Of a DNA stretch of 64,000 nt, positions 41,056 to 50,639 are shown piece by piece; within the stretch, counting starts at the first letter, position 1, and each line of letters opens with the position of its first letter. A program made the translations under genes and the position numbers. The notes beneath the pieces were generated by a model that did no database searches, was not told where the DNA came from, and worked only from the letters and a program-made list of their open reading frames with translations. The DNA is from Coxiella sp. RIFCSPHIGHO2_12_FULL_42_15 (lineage in GTDB: Bacteria; Pseudomonadota; Gammaproteobacteria; Coxiellales; Coxiellaceae), in contig MGOZ01000008.1 in the NCBI GenBank assembly GCA_001797285.1, positions 1-64,000 on the forward strand, in the 5' to 3' direction.

Positions 41056-42261
41056 TTATGTCTTTTTCTTTAGGCTAAAATTTAATCGTAACGCGATCAA
41101 AAAAGCAATCACTGAACTCAACAATACCGGTAGATAAGCAATCTTAAAATCCCCTTTTGTTTTTTCTAAAATAAAACTGACGATCGGTATTAATAGAATA
41201 GAAATTCCACCAAAAAACATATTAATAAATCCAGAAATAATTCCGTAAGATTCTCGCGCTAAAATTCTTCTCGCTAAAGAAAAAGGTAAAACAACATTGC
41301 CTATTAGAAATCCAGAAATAAAAATGTCCACCCCCTCTGAATACAAATCGAATGGTACATAAATCGAAAAAATATTCGTTATAAGAAGAAAAAAAGCGCT
41401 GACCAACATGATTTTTTCTTCAGAAAAATATCGTGTTAAATAACCCATTCCTGTGCAGCCAATAATAAAACCAATGATAAGAGCGCTATTTTCAAAAACA
41501 GCTACTTCCTCGCTCACATGATAGTGCAACATAAAATACGGAATGCCCCACAATAGGCCCATCACCGCAAAATTCGCGAACGAACACCCAATAAACAACC
41601 CCAACATCCACACTGTTCGGTTGAAAAAACAATAGTGAAAATCATCCCGGATGGAAATATTTTTTGTTTTTTCAATCGATGGATTATCTTTAATAAAAAA
41701 TAAGGTGAGTAAATACAAAAAAATAAAGAGTAATGCGATCTCAAAAACAATAAATTGCCAACTTTGATTATTCTTCAAATAAACAAAAGTTACGCTTAAT
41801 CCAACGTCACCCATCCCGCTCATCGCTTCCGTGACACCGACAATAATGGGAAAAATAGCCGAGGAGAACCAACTTCGACTTAAATAAATAGCACCGACAA
41901 ACGTAAAACTACCGCCAATCCCTAAAATAATCCTGCTCAACAGAGCCATATAATAATTTTTTGTTGACGCTAATATGACACAACTAAAAATCAACAATAA
42001 AATCGCAATGCCCAAGATTTTTTTGCTGCTAAATTTATCAAACAGTAATCCACTCGGTGTTTGCATAATGACATAGCTATACAAATAAGCAGAAGAAAAA
42101 AGACCAATTTCAAAAGTTCCAATGGAAAAAGTTTCCTGTAATTCTTTAGTGACGAGCGAAGGATAAAGATACATGCCATGCTGTATAGCATAAACGGCGG
42201 AAGCGATAATCCAACAAATCCAAGGAAATAAGATCGATTTTAGTTTATACGATGTTTGCAT
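41056..42261 (-). CDS. Major facilitator superfamily transporter
   Basis: A 401-residue inner-membrane carrier with 12 predicted helices. The GLLFDKFSSKKILG loop between helices 2 and 3 is the MFS signature, and the second half has a weaker version (MGYLTRYFSEEKIML). The N-terminal WIIASAVYAIQHGMYLYPSLVTKELQETF resembles Legionellales carriers of the Pht type that import amino acids or nucleosides, but the substrate cannot be read from sequence. It stands alone between the pilin cluster and the slipin pair. Confidence 0.8.
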   Translation of the reverse strand: MQTSYKLKSILFPWICWIIASAVYAIQHGMYLYPSLVTKELQETFSIGTFEIGLFSSAYLYSYVIMQTPSGLLFDKFSSKKILGIAILLLIFSCVILASTKNYYMALLSRIILGIGGSFTFVGAIYLSRSWFSSAIFPIIVGVTEAMSGMGDVGLSVTFVYLKNNQSWQFIVFEIALLFIFLYLLTLFFIKDNPSIEKTKNISIRDDFHYCFFNRTVWMLGLFIGCSFANFAVMGLLWGIPYFMLHYHVSEEVAVFENSALIIGFIIGCTGMGYLTRYFSEEKIMLVSAFFLLITNIFSIYVPFDLYSEGVDIFISGFLIGNVVLPFSLARRILARESYGIISGFINMFFGGISILLIPIVSFILEKTKGDFKIAYLPVLLSSVIAFLIALRLNFSLKKKT

Positions 42262-42376
42262 TGAAAGTTAATGCCAAATTATTCTTTTGAACCTCTATCA
42301 CAGGGATTCCCACTCATCTTGAGCGAGAATCTCTGAAAAATCTCTAGACTTCGCGATCTCCCGAATCCTCCAACAA

Positions 42377-43123
42377 TCACAGCGCTTTTTTGAAAAACCC
42401 TTCTAGGATACTGAGCGGCAATGGAAAAACAATGGTGGAGCTCTTATCCCCCGCAATATCCATCAACGTTTGCAAATAACGTAATTGAATGGCTTGCGGT
42501 TGTTGCGACAAAATATTCGCCGCTTCACGCAATTTCGTCGCGGCTTGATATTCACCTTCAGCATTAATGACTTTTGCACGTCGTTCTCGTTCGGCTTCTG
42601 CTTGACGCGCAATCGCTCGCACCATACTTTCTTCTAAATCGACGTGTTTAATTTCCACATTCGCGACTTTAATTCCCCAAGCATCCGTTTCTTCATCTAA
42701 AATGGCTTGAATATCTTTATTTAATCGATCCCGCTCCGCCAACATTTCATCCAATTCATGCTGACCTAACACCGAGCGCAATGTGGTTTGTGCTAATTGG
42801 CTGGTCGCCTCAAAATAATCTTCCACTTGAATAATGGCTTTCTGTGGATCTAACACACGGAAATAAACCACTGCGTTCACCCGCACGGAAACGTTATCTT
42901 TCGAAATCACATCTTGACTAGGAACATCCATCACAACGGTACGCAATTGTACGCGCACCATTTGCTGGATAATAGGGACCACGATAATTAATCCAGGACC
43001 CTTCACCTTCCAAAAACGACCGAGCGTAAAAATCACTGCACGCTCATATTCTTTTAAGATGTTAATTGCACTAAATAAAAGTAAAACGACAATAACAGCA
43101 ATAACAATTAAAACAATAAACAT
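42377..43123 (-). CDS. Slipin (SPFH/stomatin-like membrane protein)
   Basis: A 248-residue protein: an N-terminal hydrophobic anchor ([22 protein letters not shown]), then the SPFH domain ([57 protein letters not shown]) and a C-terminal helix ([24 protein letters not shown]). Slipins form membrane rings and are usually paired with an NfeD protease-like protein, as here (12 bp downstream of nfeD). Confidence 0.93.
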   Translation of the reverse strand: MFIVLIVIAVIVVLLLFSAINILKEYERAVIFTLGRFWKVKGPGLIIVVPIIQQMVRVQLRTVVMDVPSQDVISKDNVSVRVNAVVYFRVLDPQKAIIQVEDYFEATSQLAQTTLRSVLGQHELDEMLAERDRLNKDIQAILDEETDAWGIKVANVEIKHVDLEESMVRAIARQAEAERERRAKVINAEGEYQAATKLREAANILSQQPQAIQLRYLQTLMDIAGDKSSTIVFPLPLSILEGFFKKAL

Positions 43124-43135
43124 GAATGACTCCTT

Positions 43136-44488
43136 TTATTTCGGTTCAACTCGTAAAAATAGGCCTTCTAAACGAACGATCTTAACACACTGGCCCGTCG
43201 TTAATTTTTGCTGACATTTGCATTGCCAACGTTCGCCTTCAATTAATATCCACAAACGTCCCTCACGATCCACTTGCACATGCGCTTCTTTACCGATTAA
43301 TTGCTCTCGCCCACTGACAATGGGTCTTTTATGCGAACGAAGCGCTAAATTCAAAATAACAATAAGAAAAATAATGGTAACCACCGTGACGGTTGCAATA
43401 AGATAAATGGGCAAACCAAAACCTCCATATTCCACTTTTATCAAGAAAACTGAACCCATCACAAAGCTAATCACACCACCAATACCAACAATACCAAAAC
43501 TGGGTAAAAACGCTTCTGCAATCATAAACGCAATACCCAGCAATAACAACGCTAACCCCGCATAATTAATGGGGAGTAATGCTAATGCGTACAATCCCAC
43601 AATCAAGCAAATCGCCCCAATCACACCGGGAGCGACAAAACCTGGATTTAAAAGCTCAAAAAAGATGCCATAAAAACCAATGATCAATAAAAGATAAGCC
43701 ACACTAGGGTCGGTAATAACTGCTAAAAAGCGTGTGCGCCAATCCGGCTCTATCGTTTGAACCGTCAAATCACTGCTCGAAATACGCTGTGACTGACCAC
43801 GCACATCCACCACCATGCCATTTATTTTTTGCAACAAATCAGACACGTCTTTGGCAATCACATTAATGACATTCATTTTCAGCGCCTCATCCGCAGACAA
43901 ACTTTCGGATTTGGTTACCGCTTCTTCCGCCCATTTCACATTGCGTCGACGAAATTGCGCAAGACTACGCAGGTAAGCACGCGCATCGTTAATGGCTTTT
44001 TGTTCAGAAGTCTCTGACGATTTTGTTTTTTGGTTTTTTGATTTTTCTTCGTCTTTTTCCGTAGGCATGATGGGATTACCCATGGAAATGGGTGTGGCAG
44101 CCCCCAAATTTGTGCCCGGCGCCATTGCCGCCACGGTTGCCGCATACAAAATATAAGTGCCTGCACTCGCTGCACGCGCCCCACTCGGTGCCACATAAAC
44201 AATCACCGGTATCGATGCTGACAATATATCTTGAACGATATCGCGCATCGATTTACTGAGGCCCCCTGGCGTATCGACTTGCAAAATAATCAGTTTTGCT
44301 CGAAGTTCATGCGCTTTAGCGAAACTCCGATGCACAAAATCAGCCGTTGCCGGACCAATGCCACCATGAATGGATAATTGTGCCGCAATCGAAACGGGTT
44401 TTTTTTGCGCAAAAAGACTCAGCAACACACACAAGCATAAAGCTAAAATCCATGCACATCGTGCGAAAATTCGTCGCCATCCTAACAC
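43136..44488 (-). CDS. nfeD: NfeD-type membrane serine protease
   Basis: A 450-residue long NfeD protein: a signal or anchor helix (residues 9-27), a ClpP-like serine protease domain with ILQVDTPGGLSKSMRDIV and the nucleophile region SGARAASAGTYILYAA, four or so transmembrane helices (about 270-375), and a C-terminal OB-fold NfeD domain (VSGREQLIGKEAHVQVDREG). An insert rich in Lys, Ser and Glu (about 150-170) precedes the catalytic Lys region. Family members cleave stomatin-like partners; the slipin gene follows directly. Confidence 0.92.
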   Translation of the reverse strand: MLGWRRIFARCAWILALCLCVLLSLFAQKKPVSIAAQLSIHGGIGPATADFVHRSFAKAHELRAKLIILQVDTPGGLSKSMRDIVQDILSASIPVIVYVAPSGARAASAGTYILYAATVAAMAPGTNLGAATPISMGNPIMPTEKDEEKSKNQKTKSSETSEQKAINDARAYLRSLAQFRRRNVKWAEEAVTKSESLSADEALKMNVINVIAKDVSDLLQKINGMVVDVRGQSQRISSSDLTVQTIEPDWRTRFLAVITDPSVAYLLLIIGFYGIFFELLNPGFVAPGVIGAICLIVGLYALALLPINYAGLALLLLGIAFMIAEAFLPSFGIVGIGGVISFVMGSVFLIKVEYGGFGLPIYLIATVTVVTIIFLIVILNLALRSHKRPIVSGREQLIGKEAHVQVDREGRLWILIEGERWQCKCQQKLTTGQCVKIVRLEGLFLRVEPK

Positions 44489-44532
44489 TGATATTCTCCT
44501 TGCACCCTAATTACTGGTGGATCCGCGCATGA

Positions 44533-45915
44533 CTACAACTTCCGCCATGTCGTGCCATTGGGATGATCTTCGATGACGATCCCCATTACGGTTAACTGGG
44601 CGCGGATCTCATCCGCTAACAGCCAGTTTTTTTCACGTCGTGCAGCAAGACGTTTTTCAATTAATGCTTCAATCATCGGAACGTTTTCGTGCGATTGCAC
44701 GCCTTGCAAAAATGCCGTGGGATCTTGTTGTAATAAACCAAAAATATTCGCTAACTGTTGTAAATGCGCCCCTAACTCTGCGGCATCTTGCAGACGCTGC
44801 TGCTCTCGTAACCGATTTATTTCTCGAGCCATATCGAAAAATACCCCAAATGCTTGTGGAAAATTAAAATCATCGTCCATCGCGTTAATAAATCTTTCTT
44901 CGAATGGCGTGGATTTAAGTGCAGAAACGTTAGGTAAATCACGCAATGCCGTATATAAAGTAACGAGCGAACGATGTACCTGCGCTAAATTATCTTCGGT
45001 ATAATTAATTGGGCTGCGATAATGACCCGATAAAATAAAATAACGCACTTCTTCTGCGGGATATTTTTTCAAAACTTCGCGAATGGTAAAGAAATTCCCC
45101 AATGATTTTGACATTTTTTCATTATTAACTTGCAATAAACCCGCGTGCATCCAAATGCGCGCGAAATCGGTTTGGTAAGCCGCTTCCGATTGAGCGACTT
45201 CATTTTCATGATGCGGAAATTTTAAATCTAAACCACCACCGTGAATATCAAAGGGTTGGCCCAATACACCGCTGGACATCGCAGAACACTCAATGTGCCA
45301 GCCCGGTCTACCCTCTCCCCACGGCGAGGGCCATTTCGGCTCGCCGGGTTTCGCTAATTTCCACAACACAAAATCCAACGGATTTCGTTTGCTTTCGCCC
45401 ACTTCCACACGCGCACCCGCCATTAAATCTTCAATATGGCAATGGGAAAGCTTGCCGTAATCGTTAAAACGACGCACATCAAAACAAATATCCCCATTAT
45501 CCGCAACGTAAGCAGAATCATTATCTAATAAACGCTGCACCAGTTGAATAATTTCAGCCATGTATTGTGTTGCACGCGGTTCTTTATCCGGAGACAGAAT
45601 ATTGAGCGCAATTTCATCTTCCCGTTGTGCGTGAATAAAACGCGTCGTCAGCGCATCACACGTTTCTCCGTTTTCAGCCGCACGATGAATAATTTTATCG
45701 TCAATATCGGTAATATTGCGTACATACGTGACGTCATAACCTCGATATCGTAAATAACGGGTAATGACATCAAACACCACCATCGAGCGTGCATGTCCCA
45801 TATGACAATAATCATAAACCGTATTACCACACACATACATGGAGACTTTTCCCGGGCGTAGGGGAACAAAGACTTCTTTTTTCTTGGTTAAACTGTTAAA
45901 AATTTCTAATGGCAT
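44533..45915 (-). CDS. cysS: Cysteinyl-tRNA synthetase
   Basis: About 460 residues. The zinc-binding Cys in YVCGNTVYD, the HIGH-type motif HMGHARS, the central [11 protein letters not shown], and the KMSKS loop [11 protein letters not shown] are present. The frame also allows a start two codons earlier (45921), but the Met at 45915 ([14 protein letters not shown]) is the usual one. It charges tRNA-Cys in the cytoplasm and lies 25 bp downstream of gltX. Confidence 0.96.
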   Translation of the reverse strand: MPLEIFNSLTKKKEVFVPLRPGKVSMYVCGNTVYDYCHMGHARSMVVFDVITRYLRYRGYDVTYVRNITDIDDKIIHRAAENGETCDALTTRFIHAQREDEIALNILSPDKEPRATQYMAEIIQLVQRLLDNDSAYVADNGDICFDVRRFNDYGKLSHCHIEDLMAGARVEVGESKRNPLDFVLWKLAKPGEPKWPSPWGEGRPGWHIECSAMSSGVLGQPFDIHGGGLDLKFPHHENEVAQSEAAYQTDFARIWMHAGLLQVNNEKMSKSLGNFFTIREVLKKYPAEEVRYFILSGHYRSPINYTEDNLAQVHRSLVTLYTALRDLPNVSALKSTPFEERFINAMDDDFNFPQAFGVFFDMAREINRLREQQRLQDAAELGAHLQQLANIFGLLQQDPTAFLQGVQSHENVPMIEALIEKRLAARREKNWLLADEIRAQLTVMGIVIEDHPNGTTWRKL

Positions 45916-45940
45916 GATCATTCTCTCAGTTGAACGCCCT

Positions 45941-47338
45941 TCACAAAGAAACTCCTTTGAAACGCTGCATCACAATATCCGCTTTTATCAATAAAAGTAA
46001 TTTCGCTAATTCAGGTCCGTGCGCTTGTCCTGTCAATGCAACGCGAAACGGATGAAACAACGCTTTGCCTTTCACCTGTAATTTTTCTTTGAGTTCATTC
46101 ATGATGGCGTGATAATCTTCGCCATATTTTTCATACGCAACCACTGCTGCTTGAAAATAAATGAATCCTGCTTCGTGCAAAATTTTTTGTTCTTCTTCCG
46201 CAAATCCAAGCGGTTGATCTTGGAAACAAATACTCGCCCACAAGGCAACATCTTCGGGAAACATAACGTTAGATTGCACCGTTGCAACAAACAACGCCCG
46301 TTTTTCCACAGGAATTTGTCGAACCACTTCCGGTCCAGCCCATTGCCAAAATTCATCTGCCGTTAATCGCGTTACTGCTTCTTTTTGCCAGTAATACAAT
46401 TGCGGTAAATTAAATTTCGCGGGTGATTTACTTAAAGAATCGATTTTAAATTCTTGCGCGAGTTGTTCTAACGACATAAACGCTTCGTTGGGATAATAAT
46501 GTCCGAGTCGCGCCATATAATTATTTAAAGCCATCGGCAAAAAACCCGCCTTGCGTAATTCACCAATACTGCGACTACCATGTCGTTTGGATAACGGGCT
46601 ACCATCCGCCCCCACAATTAACGAGATATGCCCATAAGTCGGTGGCAAAAGTCCTAAGGTTTGCAGAATTAAAATTTGTCGCGGCGTATTCGTTAAATGG
46701 TCTTCACCCCGCATGGCCTGCGTCACTCCCATTAATGCATCATCAATCGCATTACAAAACATAAAAGAAGGCATGCCATTGCCACGGCGAATAATAAAAT
46801 CGCCAATATCGTCGGTTTTAAAGCGTTGTTCGCCTCGTGCAAGATCATGAAATACGACCTCTTGATGATCTTCTACCCGAAAACGTAACGTGGGCTTTAA
46901 GCCACTGGCCATTTTGTCAGCCTTTTCTTGTGGTGTTAAGGAACGGCAAACCCCTGTATATCGGGGTGGTTGGCCACTGGAGCGTTGTACTTTACGCATT
47001 AACGCGAGCTTTTCCTCCGAACAAAAACACGGATAGGCAGCGCCCATCGATTCTAATCGCTGGTAATAGTCATTATAAATAGCTTGTCGTTGCGACTGAT
47101 AATAAGGTGCCTGATCGTCCTCCTTCCCCGGACCTTCATCCCACGTCAAACCCAACCAATGCAGATCAGCCTGCAACGCTTCATCGTATTCAGGCTTAAA
47201 GCGTTCTTGATCGGTATCTTCAACCCGAAACAGAAAACGACCCTTTTGCGCGTGAGCATGTAAATAATTAAACAGCGCTGTCCTTGCATTACCCAAATGG
47301 ATATATCCTGTAGGGCTGGGGCAAAACCGTGTTTTCAT
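45941..47338 (-). CDS. gltX: Glutamyl-tRNA synthetase
   Basis: A 465-residue class I enzyme. The start at 47338 ([25 protein letters not shown]) is chosen over the open frame to 47416, because it begins at the conserved catalytic region and has an AAGG site upstream. The HIGH motif appears as HLGN and the KMSKS motif as PLSKRHG. Variants of this kind are found in the shorter second class of proteobacterial GluRS. With gatCAB in the same window, a relaxed GluRS that also charges tRNA-Gln is possible, but specificity cannot be read here. Confidence 0.94.
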   Translation of the reverse strand: MKTRFCPSPTGYIHLGNARTALFNYLHAHAQKGRFLFRVEDTDQERFKPEYDEALQADLHWLGLTWDEGPGKEDDQAPYYQSQRQAIYNDYYQRLESMGAAYPCFCSEEKLALMRKVQRSSGQPPRYTGVCRSLTPQEKADKMASGLKPTLRFRVEDHQEVVFHDLARGEQRFKTDDIGDFIIRRGNGMPSFMFCNAIDDALMGVTQAMRGEDHLTNTPRQILILQTLGLLPPTYGHISLIVGADGSPLSKRHGSRSIGELRKAGFLPMALNNYMARLGHYYPNEAFMSLEQLAQEFKIDSLSKSPAKFNLPQLYYWQKEAVTRLTADEFWQWAGPEVVRQIPVEKRALFVATVQSNVMFPEDVALWASICFQDQPLGFAEEEQKILHEAGFIYFQAAVVAYEKYGEDYHAIMNELKEKLQVKGKALFHPFRVALTGQAHGPELAKLLLLIKADIVMQRFKGVSL

Positions 47339-47389
47339 ATTAAGGCCTTGTATCTTTGCAAACGAAGTATCGTACCTTAAGCCAACATC

Positions 47390-47419
47390 TTGGACAAGCC
47401 AAGTTCCGCATGACATAAT
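47390..47419 (+). promoter_or_regulatory. Sigma-70 promoter for lpxH
   Basis: TTGGAC at 47390-47395 and TGACATAAT (extended -10) at 47411-47419 with 18 bp spacing, 38 bp upstream of the lpxH start. Confidence 0.6.
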
Positions 47420-47457
47420 CTTACTCTGTCTTCAGCCTCACGGATCGTTGCAACCTC

Positions 47458-48210
47458 ATGAATGGTTTTACGCTTTTTATTTCAGACTTACATCTGCAGC
47501 AAGAAACACCCCACATCACCCAAAATTTCATCCATTTTTTGCAGAACAAAGCCACATACGCAGACGCACTTTATATTTTAGGTGATTTTTTTGAAGCATG
47601 GATTGGGGATGATGATCGTACTCCGTATCACCAAGACATTAGCGCACGCTTATCAGCGTTAGCAAAGCAGGGGGTAGCCATTTATTTTATGCATGGCAAT
47701 CGTGATTTTATGATTGGTAAGCGTTTTGCAAAGCAGAGTGGCTTCACCTTATTGTCCGACCCCTGTTCTCTCGATATTTATGGTTTACGTATTTTATTAT
47801 CGCATGGCGATTTGTTGTGTACGCTGGACGAGCAACATCAAAAATATCGTCGCATTGTGCTGCATCCCCTTTTCCAAAAAACCATCTTACTCATTCCGTT
47901 ATTTTTGCGCCGTCATATTGCGAAAAAATTACGGCAACAGAGCCAACAACATCATCGATATACAACGCGCGATATTGGTGATGTAACACCAAAAGCGGTG
48001 GATGCGTTAATGCAACAACATCAATCACCGCTTTTGATTCACGGCCACACGCATCGACCCCGCATTCATACCGTTAAATTTGGCAAACGAATTGTGCTTG
48101 GCGCATGGCACGATAATGCAGCGTATTTGCAACTTTTTCCCAATGGCCATTTTGAATTAACATCCGCCAAAATCGATGGCCCAGTTTCAGCGGTTCCCGC
48201 TGACCAATAA
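47458..48210 (+). CDS. lpxH: UDP-2,3-diacylglucosamine hydrolase
   Basis: A 250-residue metallophosphoesterase of lipid A synthesis that hydrolyses UDP-2,3-diacylglucosamine to lipid X at the inner membrane. Metal ligands are visible in ISDLHL, LGDFFEAWIGDDD, MHGNRDF, LSHGD and IHGHTHRP. The gene diverges from gltX. Its stop codon is the first base group of a repeat-derived terminator hairpin. Confidence 0.95.
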   Translation: MNGFTLFISDLHLQQETPHITQNFIHFLQNKATYADALYILGDFFEAWIGDDDRTPYHQDISARLSALAKQGVAIYFMHGNRDFMIGKRFAKQSGFTLLSDPCSLDIYGLRILLSHGDLLCTLDEQHQKYRRIVLHPLFQKTILLIPLFLRRHIAKKLRQQSQQHHRYTTRDIGDVTPKAVDALMQQHQSPLLIHGHTHRPRIHTVKFGKRIVLGAWHDNAAYLQLFPNGHFELTSAKIDGPVSAVPADQ

Positions 48211-48247
48211 AAATCCCCGCCGCAAGCAGCGGGGTATTTTTATTTTT
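48211..48247 (+). terminator. Terminator after lpxH, built from a family A-like repeat
   Basis: AAATCCCCGC-CGCAAGCA-GCGGGG followed by TATTTTTATTTTT. It resembles the first half of the family A repeat, so a mobile repeat seems to serve as the gene's terminator. Confidence 0.8.
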
Positions 48248-48321
48248 CTGATATCATTTCGCCTGCGCGGCAAAGCCGCGCGACGGCAACTCAAGGGGGA
48301 GAATCGTCATCTTCCCCTGGG

Positions 48322-48354
48322 CGATTGAAAACAAATTCACTTTGTTTTCAATCG
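48322..48354. repeat. Perfect hairpin between convergent genes
   Basis: CGATTGAAAACAAA-TTCAC-TTTGTTTTCAATCG, a perfect 14 bp stem ending 1 bp before the stop codon of the minus-strand gene at 48356. No U run follows, so it may protect or weakly terminate transcripts. Confidence 0.75.
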
Positions 48355-48355
48355 A

Positions 48356-49771
48356 TTAGATTTTGGGGGCCTCCATCTCCGATGGCGGTAGACTCAAGAG
48401 CGGGTAGGAGGAGGGGGAACCTTCTACTAGCGGGTAGGAGGAGGGGGAACCTTCTACTACATGACTAAAAAATCTACAAGGTGGCGTTTGGCTCATAGAA
48501 TTCAGTGGTGAACCACGAAGTCGGCCAACCATCTCTTTTTTTGGCGTATTTGGAGCTGCTGCTAGCTGCTCACTGGAGTTGGACCCACGCAATAGAACAG
48601 GTTCCAATATATCGCCAAAATAAATTGATTTTTTTTTCTGGCAGGTATCACAAGCGGGAATGACACCAATATATAATGGAGATTTTCCATCAATCGGTAT
48701 CTCTAAAATACCCGTGTACTGGTTTTTGTCGCCAACCTTTGCGTTTGCAAACGCACCTCTATCCGTATTGCTACTCATTTCAATCACCGTTGAATTGATA
48801 CGGGGAATTTCATCCCTCTCAGACCGAGAAGATAAGGATTTAAGTAACCAAGCCATCGATCTCGTTTCTGCACAAGGCTTCTCAGCTATATCAGTCTCTT
48901 TCCCATGCTCGCGAAGCTGCTCTGAAACAATCTGGGTAACAGTATGGCTACTACCATTCAGTAACGTCAGTGCAATTCCTGTTTTCTCCTTAAAAAGCCT
49001 GCTCGCTTTTTTAAGGTGCATCCATTTTACTGCTAAACAAGCTTTCTTAAAATCCTCTTTATGGAGGCATAAGAAATCAAGATTCAGTTTTTTTACGGTA
49101 TCTTTGTTCTGACCAAGGAACTGAACCAATCGCCTTAATATAAAGTCACCACTCATTTGAGAGCCCGACTTTACTTTATTATCAATTTTTTCAATTTGAG
49201 TTCTAGTAATTGGCTTATAAATGGTTTTATGATTTTGATTGCAATAATAAGCCACATAGAATAAGTCCTCTCCTCCCTGTCCATCATCACCTGGCTGGTA
49301 TTTATAAACCAAAGCCTTACGCTCGTTAGCCCCAAGTGCCGGATGTTCTTTTAAGCATCCTTTATTCACTACCTCAGAAACAAAATTAAAAGAGGGATAT
49401 TTCTTAAAGGAAAGATGCCCCGAAATAGAAACAACAACTTCTTCCCCATTCCCATTTCCTGTTGTTACTAAAGTAAATTCTAAAGTCCCCGGAAATTTAG
49501 CGTTGCTCGTCTTTCGATTAAACCAAGCGAAACCCGGGTCAATTTGATGAAGACATTGCATAAAACAAACCAGCAAGCGATCCGATTCCTCTGTTCTAAA
49601 AAAATATTCTTCATTCTTTCCACTTTTAAGTTTCGACAGATATCTTTCAACTTCTTCTTTTTCCTGAAGGAATTGGCGTGGTAATTCGCTAAGCAACGGC
49701 TGAATCGGTTGACCCGCTATTTCTAAATCGCTTTTCTGCTGCTCGTCAGGAAGCTTTGACTGTAACATCAT
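48356..49771 (-). CDS. Orphan protein with deaminase-fold motifs, candidate effector
   Basis: A 471-residue soluble protein that I do not recognise as a whole. Its C-terminal half has C300-A301-E302 (KPCAETRSMAWLLKSL) at the start of a helix and C374-DT-C377 (IPACDTCQKK) after a strand-like GILEIPIDGKSPLYIGV. A CAE/HAE motif followed by CxxC on the next helix is the zinc and proton-shuttle arrangement of the cytidine deaminase fold, including polymorphic-toxin and endosymbiont effector deaminases. The C-terminus is low complexity with a direct repeat VEGSPSSYPL from a 30 bp DNA duplication. There is no signal peptide or membrane helix. It lies between lpxH and two other orphans. Alternatives: a structural zinc site in an unrelated fold. 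Confidence 0.5.
   Translation of the reverse strand: MMLQSKLPDEQQKSDLEIAGQPIQPLLSELPRQFLQEKEEVERYLSKLKSGKNEEYFFRTEESDRLLVCFMQCLHQIDPGFAWFNRKTSNAKFPGTLEFTLVTTGNGNGEEVVVSISGHLSFKKYPSFNFVSEVVNKGCLKEHPALGANERKALVYKYQPGDDGQGGEDLFYVAYYCNQNHKTIYKPITRTQIEKIDNKVKSGSQMSGDFILRRLVQFLGQNKDTVKKLNLDFLCLHKEDFKKACLAVKWMHLKKASRLFKEKTGIALTLLNGSSHTVTQIVSEQLREHGKETDIAEKPCAETRSMAWLLKSLSSRSERDEIPRINSTVIEMSSNTDRGAFANAKVGDKNQYTGILEIPIDGKSPLYIGVIPACDTCQKKKSIYFGDILEPVLLRGSNSSEQLAAAPNTPKKEMVGRLRGSPLNSMSQTPPCRFFSHVVEGSPSSYPLVEGSPSSYPLLSLPPSEMEAPKI
48399..48458 (-). repeat. Two-copy 30 bp tandem repeat inside a coding sequence
   Basis: Two identical 30 bp units (48399-48428 and 48429-48458) containing CGGGTAGGAGGAGGGGGAAC. 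They encode the duplicated VEGSPSSYPL near the C-terminus of the deaminase-like protein and keep the frame. Confidence 0.95.
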
Positions 49772-49967
49772 AATATCACTCTCTCATCAGTTTATCTTAA
49801 TTTAATGTAAACTTAACAATTGCTTCCTGCTAACAACTCAGATGGTAACAATCATTTATTAAATTAACATTAAGTTTGAAGAAATGTGTGCTTTTTATTT
49901 TACTTATCTACAGTCTGGATTTATAATCACGCAGCAAGTTTTTAATGAGCCAAAGAGAAAATTAGCA

Positions 49968-50639
49968 ATGAATTTCAATCTAAAAAATGAAGAAACTATC
50001 TTCAGCCCCATCATACAAGCATTAGGTAAAAATTCTTATACATTATGCGAATGCTTGATCGACCAAGCGCTAAAAGACAACCCCCTTCTCATTGAACACA
50101 CAAAAAATTTATTACACTTGCTAAGAGCCCTTGTTTGTTACCATCGGGCTGATCTCTACCACCTCAACAAACAACCAGACCTAGCACAAAACAAATTAGA
50201 TGCTGCCCTAAAAGCACTTACATCCGTACAAGACAACTTTATGTATTCTGAGTATCAAAATATGAGTATCACATTAATGGCAAAAATTAATTTACTTCAA
50301 AGCTTAATACTGCGCTCATCCCCAAAACAAGCGCTGCCTTATTTAAGCCGTGCACTGAGTCAATTTTTATCCGTTAACGATCAAAAGCATTATCAAATCT
50401 GTTGGCTTATCATCACGTTAATATCAATTCAACAGAAAACGCAACCCTCAAATCTACAGGATGCACTTTCCAAGTTTTTAGAGGATCAACAAACACTAGC
50501 TGCAGGTGTCATCACCAGCTGGTTGAATTGTAAGCCAGCAGACATTTTTAGCCCACACACAAAAAAAGTTGATGAAGAAAAAGTAAAGTTTTTGATCGAC
50601 AAAGAATCTGAAATAGATCGCTCATTTAAACTCACTTGA
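49968..50639 (+). CDS. Orphan helical repeat protein
   Basis: About 223 residues from the Met at 49968 (MNFNLKNEETIFSPI); the frame is open to 49884, but the extra part (MCAFYFTYLQSG) is less protein-like. It is all-helical in appearance, with segments such as LLHLLRALVCYHRADLYHLNKQPDLAQNKLDAALKAL and KINLLQSLILRSSPKQALPYLSRAL that look like TPR-type helix pairs. No catalytic motif is seen. It diverges from the deaminase-like gene across about 196 bp and overlaps the next gene's end by 8 bp, tail to tail. Confidence 0.6.
   Translation: MNFNLKNEETIFSPIIQALGKNSYTLCECLIDQALKDNPLLIEHTKNLLHLLRALVCYHRADLYHLNKQPDLAQNKLDAALKALTSVQDNFMYSEYQNMSITLMAKINLLQSLILRSSPKQALPYLSRALSQFLSVNDQKHYQICWLIITLISIQQKTQPSNLQDALSKFLEDQQTLAAGVITSWLNCKPADIFSPHTKKVDEEKVKFLIDKESEIDRSFKLT

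Noticed and set aside
49800-49883. PmrA-box-like CTTAA direct repeats between the two divergent orphan genes
   Set aside because: Two CTTAA copies are present (near 49797 and 49812), but the spacing does not fit the known PmrA box and the region is AT-rich enough for chance.
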